In this document: positions 1-8,612 of the stretch, piece by piece
Layout: the number at the start of each line of letters is the position of its first letter
Numbering within the stretch: position 1 is the first letter of the stretch
Source of the DNA: JAXMAF01 sp046350555
GTDB lineage: Bacteria > Planctomycetota > Phycisphaerae > Phycisphaerales > SM1A02
Reading direction: 5' to 3'
Assembly (NCBI GenBank): GCA_046350555.1
Contig: JAXMAF010000014.1
Coordinates: 94,155-158,154, forward strand
Length of the DNA: 64,000 nucleotides
Position numbers and translations under genes: made by a program
Notes under the pieces: model-generated
What the model saw: the letters and a program-made list of their open reading frames with translations, nothing else
What the model was told of the DNA's origin: nothing
Databases searched by the model: none

Positions 1-1
1 C

Positions 2-343
2 ATCGCCAGCCTGCCGCAGCCGCAGCGCGGCATCGCCGAGAGAGTCGATGCCCTGGCGGCCAAGACGCTGCCCGGCCTCCAGCGCTCCGTGAAGTGGGGC
101 ATGTCGTACTATGGCGTCGGCGATGGCTGGTGCTTCTGTTGCGGCGGCTTCGCGAAACACGTCAAGCTCATGTTCGTGAACGGCGTGACGCTGAAGCCGG
201 TACCGCCGGTGACGCCGGTGGCGATGGGCAAGTCCACGCGGGGCGTGGAACTCGAATCCGTGGAAGACCTCGACGAACGCCAGATCGCGGCGTGGATGAA
301 ACAAGTCGCGGCCGTGCCCGGCGTCGGGGGAAAGAAGCGATAG
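2..343 (+). CDS. DUF1801 (YdhG-like) domain protein, 5' end cut by the window edge
   Basis: The frame is open from base 2 and continues upstream of the window, so only the C-terminal 113 residues are seen. They read ...LPGLQRSVKWGMSYYG... and later FAKHVKLMF, the pattern of DUF1801 (a YdhG/Fra-like fold in which a conserved 'E/V-K-W-G-M-P/S-Y' strand is followed by 'KxHVxLxF'). The family has no well-established biochemical role; it is small, cytoplasmic and often sits beside stress genes. A GTG at 89 is an internal Val in this reading, because the frame upstream of it also fits the family. The stop overlaps hairpin repeat C1. Confidence 0.75.
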   Translation: MASLPQPQRGIAERVDALAAKTLPGLQRSVKWGMSYYGVGDGWCFCCGGFAKHVKLMFVNGVTLKPVPPVTPVAMGKSTRGVELESVEDLDERQIAAWMKQVAAVPGVGGKKR

Positions 344-384
344 CAGCCCGTGGCGAAAGTCATTCGGGCTACGGACTGCTAGGC
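342..384. repeat. Palindromic hairpin repeat C, copy 1
   Basis: AGCAGCCCG is separated by TGGCGAAAGTCAT from TCGGGCTA..., followed by CTGCTAGGC. Near-identical copies lie at 40755-40786 and 41579-41609. This copy begins at a stop codon and the other two lie just downstream of one, so it could act as a terminator or as a REP-type element. It has no T-tract. Confidence 0.7.
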
Positions 385-424
385 CTTCGGCCGACGCGGT
401 TCAACAGACAGGAGCAATTGCCAC

Positions 425-1840
425 ATGCAGATGATGATTCTCAGACTGGCGCTGATGGCCTTCACCGTGATTGGGCTGGGCGCCGCACCGTGCCTGGCTC
501 AGGAGAAGCCCGCGAACGACGAGACCAAGCAGATCGCCGAGGAGGCCTTCATCTACGGCTTCCCCATGGTGATGGGCTACGGGATCCTGTACGAGTACGC
601 CGTCGATACCAAGTCCGGCCAGTACAAGGCCCCCTTCAACCAGATCTACAACACGGCGCGCGTGTACACGCCGAAGGGCACGGCGGTCGTCACGCCCAAC
701 AGCGACACCCCGTACTCCTTCGTTTGGGCCGATCTGCGGGCCGAGCCACTCGTCCTGAGCGTCCCGGCAGTTGACAAGGGTCGATATTACTCCGTGATGC
801 TGGCTGACATGTACAGCTGCAACTACGGCTACGTCGGCAGCCGTGCCACGGGCAACGACGCGGGCACCTACATGATTGCCGGACCGAACTGGAAGGGGGA
901 GACGCCCCAGGGCATCAAGAAGGTGTTCCGGTGCGAGACGGACTTCTCCTTGGTGCTCTACCGCACCCAACTCTTCGGGCCGGACGACATCGACAACGTG
1001 AAGAAGGTGCAGGCGGGCTACAAGGTCCAGGCACTCTCCGCGTTCCTGAGCAAGGCCGCTCCGGCGCCCGCCCCGGAGATCAAGTGGCTGAGCATCGACA
1101 AGAAGTCGGCCGAGGCCGACCCCTTGGGCTACCTGAGTTTCGTCCTCCAGTTCTGTCCTCCCACGGGGTCGGCGGAAGTGGAGAGGCCGCTGCGGGAGAG
1201 GTTCGCCAGGATCGGGATCGAAGCCGGCAAGCCGTTCCCGCTCGCCAAGCTCACCGCGGCGCAGAAGGAGGCGGTGGAAGCGGGCGTCAAGAGTGGTCTG
1301 GAGAAGATCAAGCAGAAGGTCGCCACGCTGGGAAAGGACGAAAATGGCTGGCGGGTCGGCGGGGCGCAAGGCGACCGGGCATTCTACAAGGGCGACTGGA
1401 CGCTCCGGGCGGCCGCGGCGATGGCAGGCATCTACGGCAACGACGAGGTCGAGGCGCTGTATCCCCTCCTCGCCACCGACAGCGATGGGAACAAGCCGGA
1501 TTGCAGCACAACCCGGTACACGCTCACCTTCCCCAAGGGGCAGCTACCTCCGGTCAACGCCTTCTGGTCGGTGACCATGTACGACGCCAAGACGCAACTT
1601 CTCATCGACAACCCGATCAATCGCTACCTCATCAACTCGCCGATGGTGCCCGACTTAAAGAGGAATGAGGACGGCTCGCTGACCATCTACATCCAGAAGG
1701 ACTCCCCGGGCAAGGAGAAGGAGTCGAACTGGCTGCCCGCACCAAACGGCCCGATCTACGTCGCGATGCGGCTGTACTGGCCGAAGGACGAGGCCATCAA
1801 GGGAGGGTGGAAACCGCCGTCGTTGCAGCGCGTGAAGTGA
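425..1840 (+). CDS. Exported DUF1254/DUF1214 domain protein
   Basis: A 471-residue protein with a signal peptide (about residues 1-26, hydrophobic run then APCLAQ). After it comes a DUF1254 domain with the family hallmark TPNSDTPYSFVWADLR, and a C-terminal DUF1214 domain (about 350-465; TFPKGQLPPVNAFWSVTMYD, then NWLPAP and AMRLYWP). The start is set by AGGAG 10 bases upstream of the ATG. The family is common as secreted or periplasmic proteins with no settled activity. A second, divergent paralogue lies at 3610-5148 inside an attC-flanked cassette, so this copy may share that origin. It ends directly against a family A repeat. Confidence 0.9.
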   Translation: MQMMILRLALMAFTVIGLGAAPCLAQEKPANDETKQIAEEAFIYGFPMVMGYGILYEYAVDTKSGQYKAPFNQIYNTARVYTPKGTAVVTPNSDTPYSFVWADLRAEPLVLSVPAVDKGRYYSVMLADMYSCNYGYVGSRATGNDAGTYMIAGPNWKGETPQGIKKVFRCETDFSLVLYRTQLFGPDDIDNVKKVQAGYKVQALSAFLSKAAPAPAPEIKWLSIDKKSAEADPLGYLSFVLQFCPPTGSAEVERPLRERFARIGIEAGKPFPLAKLTAAQKEAVEAGVKSGLEKIKQKVATLGKDENGWRVGGAQGDRAFYKGDWTLRAAAAMAGIYGNDEVEALYPLLATDSDGNKPDCSTTRYTLTFPKGQLPPVNAFWSVTMYDAKTQLLIDNPINRYLINSPMVPDLKRNEDGSLTIYIQKDSPGKEKESNWLPAPNGPIYVAMRLYWPKDEAIKGGWKPPSLQRVK

Positions 1841-1946
1841 CACGGATCCCAGTCGACCTCCATGCGCTCCGTTCAGCCCCTCGCCCTCGGCGGCGTCTCA
1901 CGGCGGGTGGGCTGGGCGGGGCGCGAGGATTAACTGGAGCGCGCAT
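1841..1946 (+). repeat. Family A dispersed repeat, degenerate copy
   Basis: It starts CGGATCCCAGTCGACCTCC and ends GGATTAACTGGAGCGC, the same plan as better copies at 10400, 18393, 41641 and 61930. Divergence from the consensus suggests an old copy. It starts at the DUF1254 stop codon. Confidence 0.65.
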
Positions 1947-2087
1947 GCGCTCGGCCCGTGGCGCGCCGCCGAAGGTCATCTGTGTTCGAGGTCGGCCATG
2001 ACACCCCATCATCCAGAAACTCCCGGGCCCGCGCGATGCCAGGCGACGATCGTCCACACCCCTGCCCTCGACCGCGGGCCGACCGGG

Positions 2088-2293
2088 GTCCCAAGTCCGA
2101 TTGACGGCCTCCAGCGGCATTCTCAGGATCAGCATAACGATCCAACCGGCCGATCGGCACGCCGACGTCGAGACGCCATCACGCCGGTCGGTTCGGACCC
2201 TTGGAGCCAGTCGCGGCAGGTCGGCGGGTGTGGTATGCTGACACAGGAGCAATGGCAGGTTGGATACACTGGTCAGTCGAAACATTGTTATAC
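2088..2293 (+). other. 206-bp attI/Pc-like element, copy 1 (decayed)
   Basis: This segment aligns with 32112-32317 over exactly the same length. Shared blocks include AAGTCCG(A/G)TTGACGG, CTTGGAG(C/T)CAG, and GGCAGGTTGGA(T/G)ACACTGG. It contains TTGACG (2101) with CAGGAT 17 bases later, where the other copy has TATGAT. It ends in GTTATAC, where the other copy ends in the integron core GTTAGGC. Both copies lie directly 5' of an attC cassette tract. I infer a relic insertion platform (promoter plus attI-like site). No integrase gene is next to it. Confidence 0.5.
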
Positions 2294-2647
2294 AGAATGG
2301 CAAGAGACAGCAACGCGTTGGGCTTGCGATCGGTGTTGTGTCGTCGGGCACGTCTCGCGCGGCGACCCTTCGCCCAGCTTCCGTCGCGACCGTCTGCCCG
2401 CCTCAAGGCGAAAGGCAGCAAGTCAAGCCGGCGTCTGGCTTGACGACTGTCGCTCCCTCGATGCCGTCGGTCGCGTCGTCCGCACGCAGTCCTCGCGCGC
2501 GGCATCGGTCGCGGTTCAGCGGTTGGGCGTCGGACCTTTCGCGTGGCTGGGTCGGGGTTGGGGTTGGGCGGTCCGGGTCCGCGGCGGGGCCTGTCGCACC
2601 TCGCCCGATGCGGCGCTGGTCGTGGTTTCGGCGTCTTCGGGGCGTCT
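2294..2647. other. Probable cassette body without a recognisable gene
   Basis: This 354-bp stretch lies between the 206-bp element and the first attC. Open frames exist on both strands, as expected at this GC content. None has a Shine-Dalgarno site, a known domain or natural protein composition (they are Arg/Ser/Ala rich). It is best treated as a non-coding or decayed cassette. Confidence 0.4.
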
Positions 2648-2750
2648 GTCTAACTTCAGGTTGCAGCCGACGTGCCACAGGCCGACTCGCGCCTGGTACG
2701 ATGCCTGCGCCTGGTCGGCCTGCGGCACGCGGCTGAACCAGCAGTTAGGC
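2648..2750 (+). other. Integron attC site 1
   Basis: R'' box GTCTAAC (2648-2654) and R' box GTTAGGC (2744-2750) frame an imperfect palindrome. The left arm ...GGTTGCAGCCG pairs with the right arm CGGCTGAACC..., with one unpaired G in the left arm, the usual extrahelical base of attC sites. The length of 103 bp is within the attC range. It directly precedes the HEPN-like gene. Confidence 0.85.
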
Positions 2751-2756
2751 CGAGCC

Positions 2757-3446
2757 ATGACAACCGCAAAGACGAACCCGCAGTCCGATGCCGTGATGGA
2801 GGTCCTTGACGGATTCGACCAGGATGTCGCATGCCACTTGGAGCTCGCGGAGAAGATGTTCCGAGCATTCGACGGCGCAACGTATCCACTCGATGTGCTC
2901 GCAGCTGCTGCCATCAATCGCTCGATCAACCTTGCAAGAGGCTTCCGTCAGATGATCGCATCGCGGAACATGATCTGTGGTGGTGCGCTTCTCCGACTAG
3001 AGATGGACACGGCCTTTCGCTTCGCTGCGTCATGGTTCGTACCCGATCCACACGCCTTCGCCACCGAAGTGCTCAAGGGCACGCGTATCCAGAAATTGAA
3101 AGATCGGGATGGCGACCTGCTCACCGACAGGCACTTGGTCACGCTGCTCTCTCCGACGTTCCCGTGGATCGATAGGGTGTATGAACGGACATGCAGCTAC
3201 GTGCATCTATCCGAAACACATATGCACACCGTGCTCCGGGCCGATGGCGGCAGCGAACCGCGCTTCAGAATCTCGGTTGGCTCCGGTGATCCTGCTGACA
3301 TCACGGATCAGATCTATCTAGAGGCGGTTGCCGCATTTCGGGAGTGCACCTCTATTCTTCGGTACTACGTGGAAGGGTGGGTACTCACCAAGAGCCATCC
3401 TGAACTGATCGAGAAGGGACGAGTGTCGGAACATCCACCGGCCTAA
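2757..3446 (+). CDS. HEPN-like helical cassette protein
   Basis: A 229-residue, mostly helical protein starting at ATG 2757, six bases after the attC core; the stop TAA lies inside the R'' box of the next attC, so this is a textbook single-gene cassette. The open frame continues upstream through attC 1, but that part is only attC sequence read as protein. I do not recognise a named family with certainty. The best clue is R144-TCSYV-H150, which fits the R-X4-6-H motif of HEPN domains (many are RNases in toxin-antitoxin or abortive-infection systems). The layout also resembles DUF5677/AbiV-like proteins. Gene existence is well supported; the function is inference. GC is lower than in the neighbours. 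Confidence 0.8.
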   Translation: MTTAKTNPQSDAVMEVLDGFDQDVACHLELAEKMFRAFDGATYPLDVLAAAAINRSINLARGFRQMIASRNMICGGALLRLEMDTAFRFAASWFVPDPHAFATEVLKGTRIQKLKDRDGDLLTDRHLVTLLSPTFPWIDRVYERTCSYVHLSETHMHTVLRADGGSEPRFRISVGSGDPADITDQIYLEAVAAFRECTSILRYYVEGWVLTKSHPELIEKGRVSEHPPA

Positions 3447-3539
3447 CTTCGCGTTGCAGCCGACGTCCGCCGCGTTCGCGCGTGGTACGATTCGGTCGCC
3501 GTCCACCGCGGCGGCCGCGGCTGAACGTCGCAGTTGAGC
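3441..3539 (+). other. Integron attC site 2
   Basis: R'' GCCTAAC (3441-3447) and R' GTTGAGC (3533-3539). The arms GCGTTGCAGCCG and CGGCTGAACGTCG pair with one extra G on the left, as in attC 1. The left arm and loop of this 99-bp site recur as a fragment at 9746-9808. Confidence 0.85.
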
Positions 3540-3609
3540 CGCCCTCGCGTGGGCCCTGCACAAGCCCCAGTCTGCTTTCAAAAGCACGAGACCAAAGGAG
3601 GATCTCACC

Positions 3610-5148
3610 GTGAAGCAGCGCCAAAGGTTGTTCGGGTGCGCCGTTTTCGCCGCAGTGGCTGTGGGTACGCCCAGCGCGAGTCAAGCGCAATTACTGAGCG
3701 GTCCGCCGGCCAATCCACAGTTCAAGTACTCGACGCCGCTGCCCTCCGGCATCGCCGCACCAGCGCAGCTCAAGACCCGCTTCGGTAGCCTGAGATTCGA
3801 GGGCGGTGTCCCCGACCAAGCCAGCACCGAGAGGATCTTCGACAATCTCGACTATCAGCGGGCCATTCAGGCTTACCTGCTCGCCCTGCCGCCGGTGAAC
3901 CAGCTCGCCAATCGCACAGCAATTCTCTCCATGGGACCGGCCAACATGACGGTACCCATCTGGGAGCAGATGGTCGATTCGCGCACCGTCGAGCTGACCG
4001 CCAACGACAACACGCCGTACACGTGGTTCTGGCTGGACCTTCGCAACGGTCCGCTGGTCCTCGAAGTGCCGCCGCGGGTCCTGGGGCTGATCAACGACAT
4101 GTGGTATCGCTGGACCGGAGACGTCGGCATCACCGGGCCGGACAAGGGCAAGGGCGGCAAGTACCTGCTGCTACCGCCCGGCTACAAGGGCGAAGTGGCG
4201 AAGGGTTATTTCGTGGTCCGGCCGGCGACTTACAGCGTCTGGGTGCCGTGGCGCACCTTTCTGGTCAAGGGTGATCCGCTGCCGGGTGTGGAAGCAGTCA
4301 AGAAATTCACCAAGGTCTATCCACTCTCGCAGGCTGGCAATCCGCCGGCACTCAACTTCGTGGACATGTCCGGAAAGCCGTTCAACATGGTCGGCCCGGA
4401 TGACTTTCGTTTCTGGGAGATGCTGAACCAGATCGTGCAGGAGGAACCCACCGATGAGGTCGACCCGACGACGCTCGGCTTCTGGGCGTCAATCGGCATC
4501 CAGAAGGGCAAGCCCTTCGCGCCTGACGCGCGCATGAAGGAGATACTCACCGAGGCCGCCGCTGCCGGCGCCGCCACCGCACGCGCGATCGCATACCGCT
4601 TCCGCGGCCGGGAGGGCTACTACTACGACGGCGCGCACTGGCGATTGCCCTTCGTCGGCGGCTACAAGTTCGAATGGCAGCCAGGTGTGGCCAACCTCGA
4701 CGCCGCGGCGTTCTTCTTCTACATCGCCACCGGCGTCACGCCGGCCATGGACACGAAGATCGTCGGCGAAGGATCGATCTACCCGTGGACTGCGGTAGAC
4801 GCCAACAACGAGCCGCTCGACGGCGGCAAGAACTATCGGCTGCATCTGCCGCCGAACGTGCCGGCCAAGGAATTCTGGTCGGTCATCGTGTATAGTGCGC
4901 AGACTCGGTCGATGGTGCAGACCGACGAGCAGTTCCCGAGCCTAAGCAGCCAAGATAAGGGGCTGCAGACGAATGCCGATGGTTCGGTGGATTTGTACTT
5001 CGGTCCGACTCCACCTCCCGGCAAGGCGACCAACTGGGTCCAGACGATTCCCGGCGAGGCCTGGTTCACGATCCTGCGGCTCTATGGCCCACTCGAACCA
5101 TGGTTCAACCAGACTTGGCGGCCGGGCGAGATTGAACTGCAGCCCTGA
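3610..5148 (+). CDS. Exported DUF1254/DUF1214 domain protein carried in a cassette
   Basis: A 512-residue protein starting at GTG 3610 with a strong AAAGGAGG ten bases upstream. A signal peptide (residues 1-26, ending SASQAQ) is followed by a DUF1254 domain with TANDNTPYTWFWLDLR, the same hallmark as in the 425-1840 protein, and a DUF1214 domain (about 395-505; LPPNVPAKEFWSVIVYS, NWVQTIPGEAWF). It lies between attC 2 and attC 3 and so makes a 1.7-kb cassette, large for this class. It is a diverged paralogue of the upstream DUF1254 gene, not a recent duplicate. The activity is unknown; it is predicted periplasmic or secreted. Confidence 0.92.
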   Translation: MKQRQRLFGCAVFAAVAVGTPSASQAQLLSGPPANPQFKYSTPLPSGIAAPAQLKTRFGSLRFEGGVPDQASTERIFDNLDYQRAIQAYLLALPPVNQLANRTAILSMGPANMTVPIWEQMVDSRTVELTANDNTPYTWFWLDLRNGPLVLEVPPRVLGLINDMWYRWTGDVGITGPDKGKGGKYLLLPPGYKGEVAKGYFVVRPATYSVWVPWRTFLVKGDPLPGVEAVKKFTKVYPLSQAGNPPALNFVDMSGKPFNMVGPDDFRFWEMLNQIVQEEPTDEVDPTTLGFWASIGIQKGKPFAPDARMKEILTEAAAAGAATARAIAYRFRGREGYYYDGAHWRLPFVGGYKFEWQPGVANLDAAAFFFYIATGVTPAMDTKIVGEGSIYPWTAVDANNEPLDGGKNYRLHLPPNVPAKEFWSVIVYSAQTRSMVQTDEQFPSLSSQDKGLQTNADGSVDLYFGPTPPPGKATNWVQTIPGEAWFTILRLYGPLEPWFNQTWRPGEIELQP

Positions 5149-5175
5149 GTACGGTGTCGCGCTTGGCGAGCTGCG

Positions 5176-5257
5176 GCCCAACAACGCGATGAACCAGACG
5201 CACAAACAGTGGCGCAATGCTCGCTGCTTTGTGCGCCGGTTAGCGCGGGCGTTCGGC
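5176..5257 (+). other. Integron attC site 3
   Basis: GCCCAAC (5176-5182) and GTTCGGC (5251-5257) frame an 82-bp imperfect palindrome (left arm AACCAGACGCACAAA, right arm TTTGTGCGCCGGTTAG). The R' box deviates from GTTRRRY at one position, so its activity is uncertain. It separates the DUF1254 cassette from the methyltransferase gene. Confidence 0.7.
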
Positions 5258-5303
5258 GGACCTGCCACGAGTGATCACGCGCGATGGCGCGAGGAGTACT
5301 GAC

Positions 5304-6080
5304 ATGACCGAGCACGCGACACCTCGTCGGACTGGCTCATATGGGATTGATGCTCCATACATCACGGTTCTTCTTGCCGGCGTGGTCGTCTTCTACGTCG
5401 TCATGGCAATCGTCACCGGCAAGTTGAGGTTCTGGCTTCCGAGCGGTCTTGTTTCGGCCCTGGTAGCTTGGCACCTTCATTTCACGCTTCGAGGCAAGTT
5501 CGTCGTCTGGGCCGAACTGCTTGAACGGTTGAGACTTCGTGGCGACGAGCGCATCCTGGACCTGGGATGCGGCCGCGGTGCGGTGCTCTTGATGGCCGCG
5601 CAGCGCCTCACCACTGGCCGGGCCGTGGGCGTGGACCTCTGGCGGAGGGTTGATCAGTCCGGCAATTCGACTGACGCCACCCAGCGCAATGCCGTCGCCG
5701 AGGGAGTGGCAGATCGGATCGAATTACATACAGGGGATCTCACGGCGCTGCCTTTCGAGGACCGCAGCTTTGATGTGGTCCTCTCGAGTTTGGCGATTCA
5801 CAACATCAGCGGACGTGCCGGCAGGGAAAAGGCAGTCGGCGAAGCAGTTCGGGTGCTGCGTCCCGGCGGTCGGCTGGTCATTGTCGATGTTCGGGCCATT
5901 CCACAACACCAAGCAGTGCTTGCCAAACTCGGAATGAACGATGTTGCCTCCAGAAGGTTGGGATGGCGGTTCTGGCCAACCCGTCTCTTGACCGCCACGA
6001 AGCCGGAACGCCCAATCGGAAGTCACCCGGCCGCCGAACAGCCCGTTGAACCTGACGTGGCCAAGGGAGCGGTTCTGTAG
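5304..6080 (+). CDS. Membrane-anchored class I SAM-dependent methyltransferase
   Basis: A 258-residue protein starting at ATG 5304 behind GAGGAG. Two N-terminal hydrophobic segments (about residues 18-65) anchor it. They are followed by a Methyltransf_11-type Rossmann fold: motif I ERILDLGCGRGAVLLMAA near residue 90, an acidic post-motif, the motif IV region RSFDVVLSSLAIHN, and EAVRVLRPGGRLVIVDV. The substrate cannot be told from sequence. The same architecture (two helices then the SAM domain) is common in soil bacteria. It follows attC 3 directly and so begins a cassette or a multi-gene insertion. Confidence 0.9.
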   Translation: MTEHATPRRTGSYGIDAPYITVLLAGVVVFYVVMAIVTGKLRFWLPSGLVSALVAWHLHFTLRGKFVVWAELLERLRLRGDERILDLGCGRGAVLLMAAQRLTTGRAVGVDLWRRVDQSGNSTDATQRNAVAEGVADRIELHTGDLTALPFEDRSFDVVLSSLAIHNISGRAGREKAVGEAVRVLRPGGRLVIVDVRAIPQHQAVLAKLGMNDVASRRLGWRFWPTRLLTATKPERPIGSHPAAEQPVEPDVAKGAVL

Positions 6081-6146
6081 TTTCAGCCCATCCAGCGCTA
6101 CCGACCCGAAAGGTCTGTCGCTGCAAGACCAACTCGGAGCACCATC

Positions 6147-6815
6147 ATGCACTTCGACAAGAAAGACACGGCACTCGTCGTCATCGACCCGCAGAACGAT
6201 GTCCTGAGCGAGACGGGCGTCTCCTGGCCTCTGGTCGGCGCGAGCGTGAGGGAGAACGATACTGTCGAGAATCTCGCACGCCTGTTCTCCGCCGCGAAGG
6301 CGCAGGGCTACGGGGTGTTCATCTCGCCCCACTACCTTTACCCGCACGACCAAGCCTGGCGGTTCGGAGGCGCGATCGAGAAGGCGATGCTGGCCGACAA
6401 GGAGTTCTTCCGCCCCGACCCGCTCGGCGTGGACGGCTTCGCCGGGTCCGGGGCCGACTGGCTGCCGCGGTACAAGCCGTTCATCGAGGACGGTCGCACG
6501 GTGGTGGTCAGCCCACACAAGGCGTGGGGGCCGCAGACGAACGACCTCGTCTTCCAGCTTCGTAAGCGGGGCGTGCAAAAGGTCGTCCTGTGCGGGATGC
6601 TGGCCAACCTGTGCGTCGAGAGCCACCTCCGCGAGCTGATCGAACAGGGCTTCGAGGTGGCCGTGGTCAAGGACGCGACGGCCGCCCCGCGCCACCCCGT
6701 GATCGGGGACGGCTACCTGGCCGCGGTCGTCAACTACGGGTTCATCGCCAACGCCGTCCCGACGACGGCCGAGGCGGTCGGGGCCATGAACCAGTCCCGC
6801 GTCGAAACCACTTAA
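6147..6815 (+). CDS. Isochorismatase-family cysteine hydrolase
   Basis: 222 residues with the complete triad of the family: Asp14 (VVIDPQND), Lys125 (SPHKAWG) and nucleophile Cys156 (CGMLANLCVESHLRE). Such enzymes hydrolyse isochorismate, nicotinamide or other amides; the exact substrate is not readable here. It is the first gene of a tight run (19 bp to the SDR gene, 57 bp more to the hydrolase), probably an operon for a small-molecule conversion. It is cytoplasmic. Codon use is strongly GC-biased and regular compared with the cassette genes before it. Confidence 0.93.
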   Translation: MHFDKKDTALVVIDPQNDVLSETGVSWPLVGASVRENDTVENLARLFSAAKAQGYGVFISPHYLYPHDQAWRFGGAIEKAMLADKEFFRPDPLGVDGFAGSGADWLPRYKPFIEDGRTVVVSPHKAWGPQTNDLVFQLRKRGVQKVVLCGMLANLCVESHLRELIEQGFEVAVVKDATAAPRHPVIGDGYLAAVVNYGFIANAVPTTAEAVGAMNQSRVETT

Positions 6816-6834
6816 ACCCCAGGGAACACCGATC

Positions 6835-7590
6835 ATGGCACCGAAACTTGCGGGCAAAGTCGCCCTCGTCACCGGCGGCACCAGCGGCCTCGGCTTGGCG
6901 ACCGCGAAGCGGTTCGTGGCCGAGGGTGCGAGGGTGGTCGTCACCGGCCGCCGTCCGGCCGAACTCGACGCGGCCGTAGCGGAACTCGGCGGGAATGCGA
7001 CCGGCGTCCGGGGGGACATCTCGGTCCTCTCCGACCTCGACCGCCTCTACGAATCCGTGCGCGAGACGCACGGCCGGCTCGACATCCTCTTCGCCAACGC
7101 CGGCGGCGGGGCGTTCGTGCCGCTCGGCGAGATCACCGAGGAGCACTTCGACAAGTACTTCGGCATCAACGTGAAGGGGACCCTGTTCACCGTGCAGAAG
7201 GCGCTGCCGCTCTTGGCCGCGGGCGGCTCGATCGTCCTCAACGGATCGATGGTCTCGGTCAAGGGGATGCCGGGCTTCACGGTGTACGCGGCGACCAAGG
7301 CGGCGATCCGGTCGTTCGCCCGGACCTGGGCCGTGGACCTCCGGGGGAGGAACATCCGGGTGAACGTGGTCAGCCCCGGCACCGTCGTCACCCCGGCGTA
7401 CAAGAGCGAACTCGGCATGACCGACGAACAGATCAAGGCGTTCGTCGCACAGGCCTCGACCGCGACCCCGCTCGGCCGCGCCGGCACGCCGGACGAGATC
7501 GCAAAGGCCGTTGTGTTCCTCGCGTCCGACGACAGCAGTTACATGACCGGGGCGGAACTGTTCGTGGACGGCGGGGCGGCCCAAATATAA
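6835..7590 (+). CDS. SDR-family NAD(P)-dependent oxidoreductase
   Basis: 251 residues, the normal length for a classical short-chain dehydrogenase. It has the cofactor loop TGGTSGLG (residues 13-20), FANAGGG, catalytic Ser138, Tyr151 and Lys155 (VYAATKAA) and the C-terminal SSYMTGAELFVDGG. The basic residues RR after strand beta-2 (VVVTGRRPAEL) suggest NADP(H). It is the middle gene of the isochorismatase/SDR/hydrolase set. The substrate is unknown. Confidence 0.95.
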   Translation: MAPKLAGKVALVTGGTSGLGLATAKRFVAEGARVVVTGRRPAELDAAVAELGGNATGVRGDISVLSDLDRLYESVRETHGRLDILFANAGGGAFVPLGEITEEHFDKYFGINVKGTLFTVQKALPLLAAGGSIVLNGSMVSVKGMPGFTVYAATKAAIRSFARTWAVDLRGRNIRVNVVSPGTVVTPAYKSELGMTDEQIKAFVAQASTATPLGRAGTPDEIAKAVVFLASDDSSYMTGAELFVDGGAAQI

Positions 7591-7647
7591 ACTGCGGCAA
7601 CACGTCAATTGACCCGCACCGGGTCCGAGACTTCGAGGGCCGAACCG

Positions 7648-8478
7648 ATGAGCACCGTGATCACTCAGGATGGCGTCCACATCTATTACAAGGACTGGGG
7701 GCCGAAGGCGGCCCAGCCTATCGTGTTCCACCACGGTTGGCCGTTGAGTGCCGACGACTGGGACGCCCAGATGCTGTTCTTCCTCGGGAAGGGCTACCGC
7801 GTCGTCGCCCACGACCGCCGCGGCCACGGGCGTTCAACCCAGGTCGGCGATGGCCACGACATGGACCACTACGCCGCCGACGCCGCGGCGGTCGTCGCGC
7901 ACCTCGACCTGCACGACGCGATCCACGTCGGTCACTCGACCGGCGGCGGCGAGGCCGCCCGCTACGTCGCCCGCCACGGTCGGGGCCGCGTCGCGAAGTT
8001 GGCACTCGTCGCCGCCGTACCGCCGGTCATGGTGAAGAGCGCGTCCAACCCGGGCGGGACCCCGATCGAGGTGTTCGACGACCTCCGCAAGCAGCTCGCG
8101 GCAAACCGCGCGGAGTTCTACCGCGCCGTCGCGAGCGGCCCGTTCTACGGCTACAACCGGTCGGGCACGACGGCGTCCGAGGGGGTGATCGGGAACTGGT
8201 GGCGGCAGGGCATGATCGGCGGGGCGAAGGCGCATTACGACGGCATCAAGGCGTGGTCGGAGACGGACTTCACCGACGACCTGAAGGCCATCGAGGTGCC
8301 GACGCTCGTGATGCACGGCGACGACGACCAGATCGTGCCGATCGCGGACGCCGCACCATTGTCGGTCAAGCTGCTGAAACACGGCATTCTGAAGGTCTAC
8401 CCCGGCTACCCACACGGCATGTGTACGACGCACGCCGATGTCATCAACGCCGACCTCCTCGATTTCATGAAGTCGTAA
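7648..8478 (+). CDS. Alpha/beta hydrolase, cofactor-free haloperoxidase type
   Basis: 276 residues from ATG 7648. The alternative start 13 codons earlier only adds non-conserved residues. The catalytic triad is visible: Ser97 in GHSTGG, Asp227 in MHGDDDQIVP and His256 in GYPHGM. The Gly-Trp-Pro oxyanion segment (FHHGWPLSADDWD) and the FYGYNRSG insert are typical of bacterial non-heme chloroperoxidase/esterase proteins. These act as esterases or perhydrolases; halogenation is a side reaction. It is the last gene of the three-gene set. Confidence 0.93.
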   Translation: MSTVITQDGVHIYYKDWGPKAAQPIVFHHGWPLSADDWDAQMLFFLGKGYRVVAHDRRGHGRSTQVGDGHDMDHYAADAAAVVAHLDLHDAIHVGHSTGGGEAARYVARHGRGRVAKLALVAAVPPVMVKSASNPGGTPIEVFDDLRKQLAANRAEFYRAVASGPFYGYNRSGTTASEGVIGNWWRQGMIGGAKAHYDGIKAWSETDFTDDLKAIEVPTLVMHGDDDQIVPIADAAPLSVKLLKHGILKVYPGYPHGMCTTHADVINADLLDFMKS

Positions 8479-8612
8479 ACGCAAACAGTCCGTTGCTCGG
8501 GTCGCGCCGAACCAGGCGCGGCAGCAGGCACCGGCCGTACGTGGGTTTCCGGAACTTGTGGTTCACACGGCGGCGGGTGCTGCCGAGCTTCCTGCTAGGC
8601 CGCTCGACACGC

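Noticed and set aside
1797..2351. 184-residue minus-strand frame, with a similar one at 31782-32309
   Set aside because: The two are alike (SVSNLP..., LAPRV...) only because both read the duplicated 206-bp element. Neither has a Shine-Dalgarno site or protein-like composition; the DNA element is the conserved unit.
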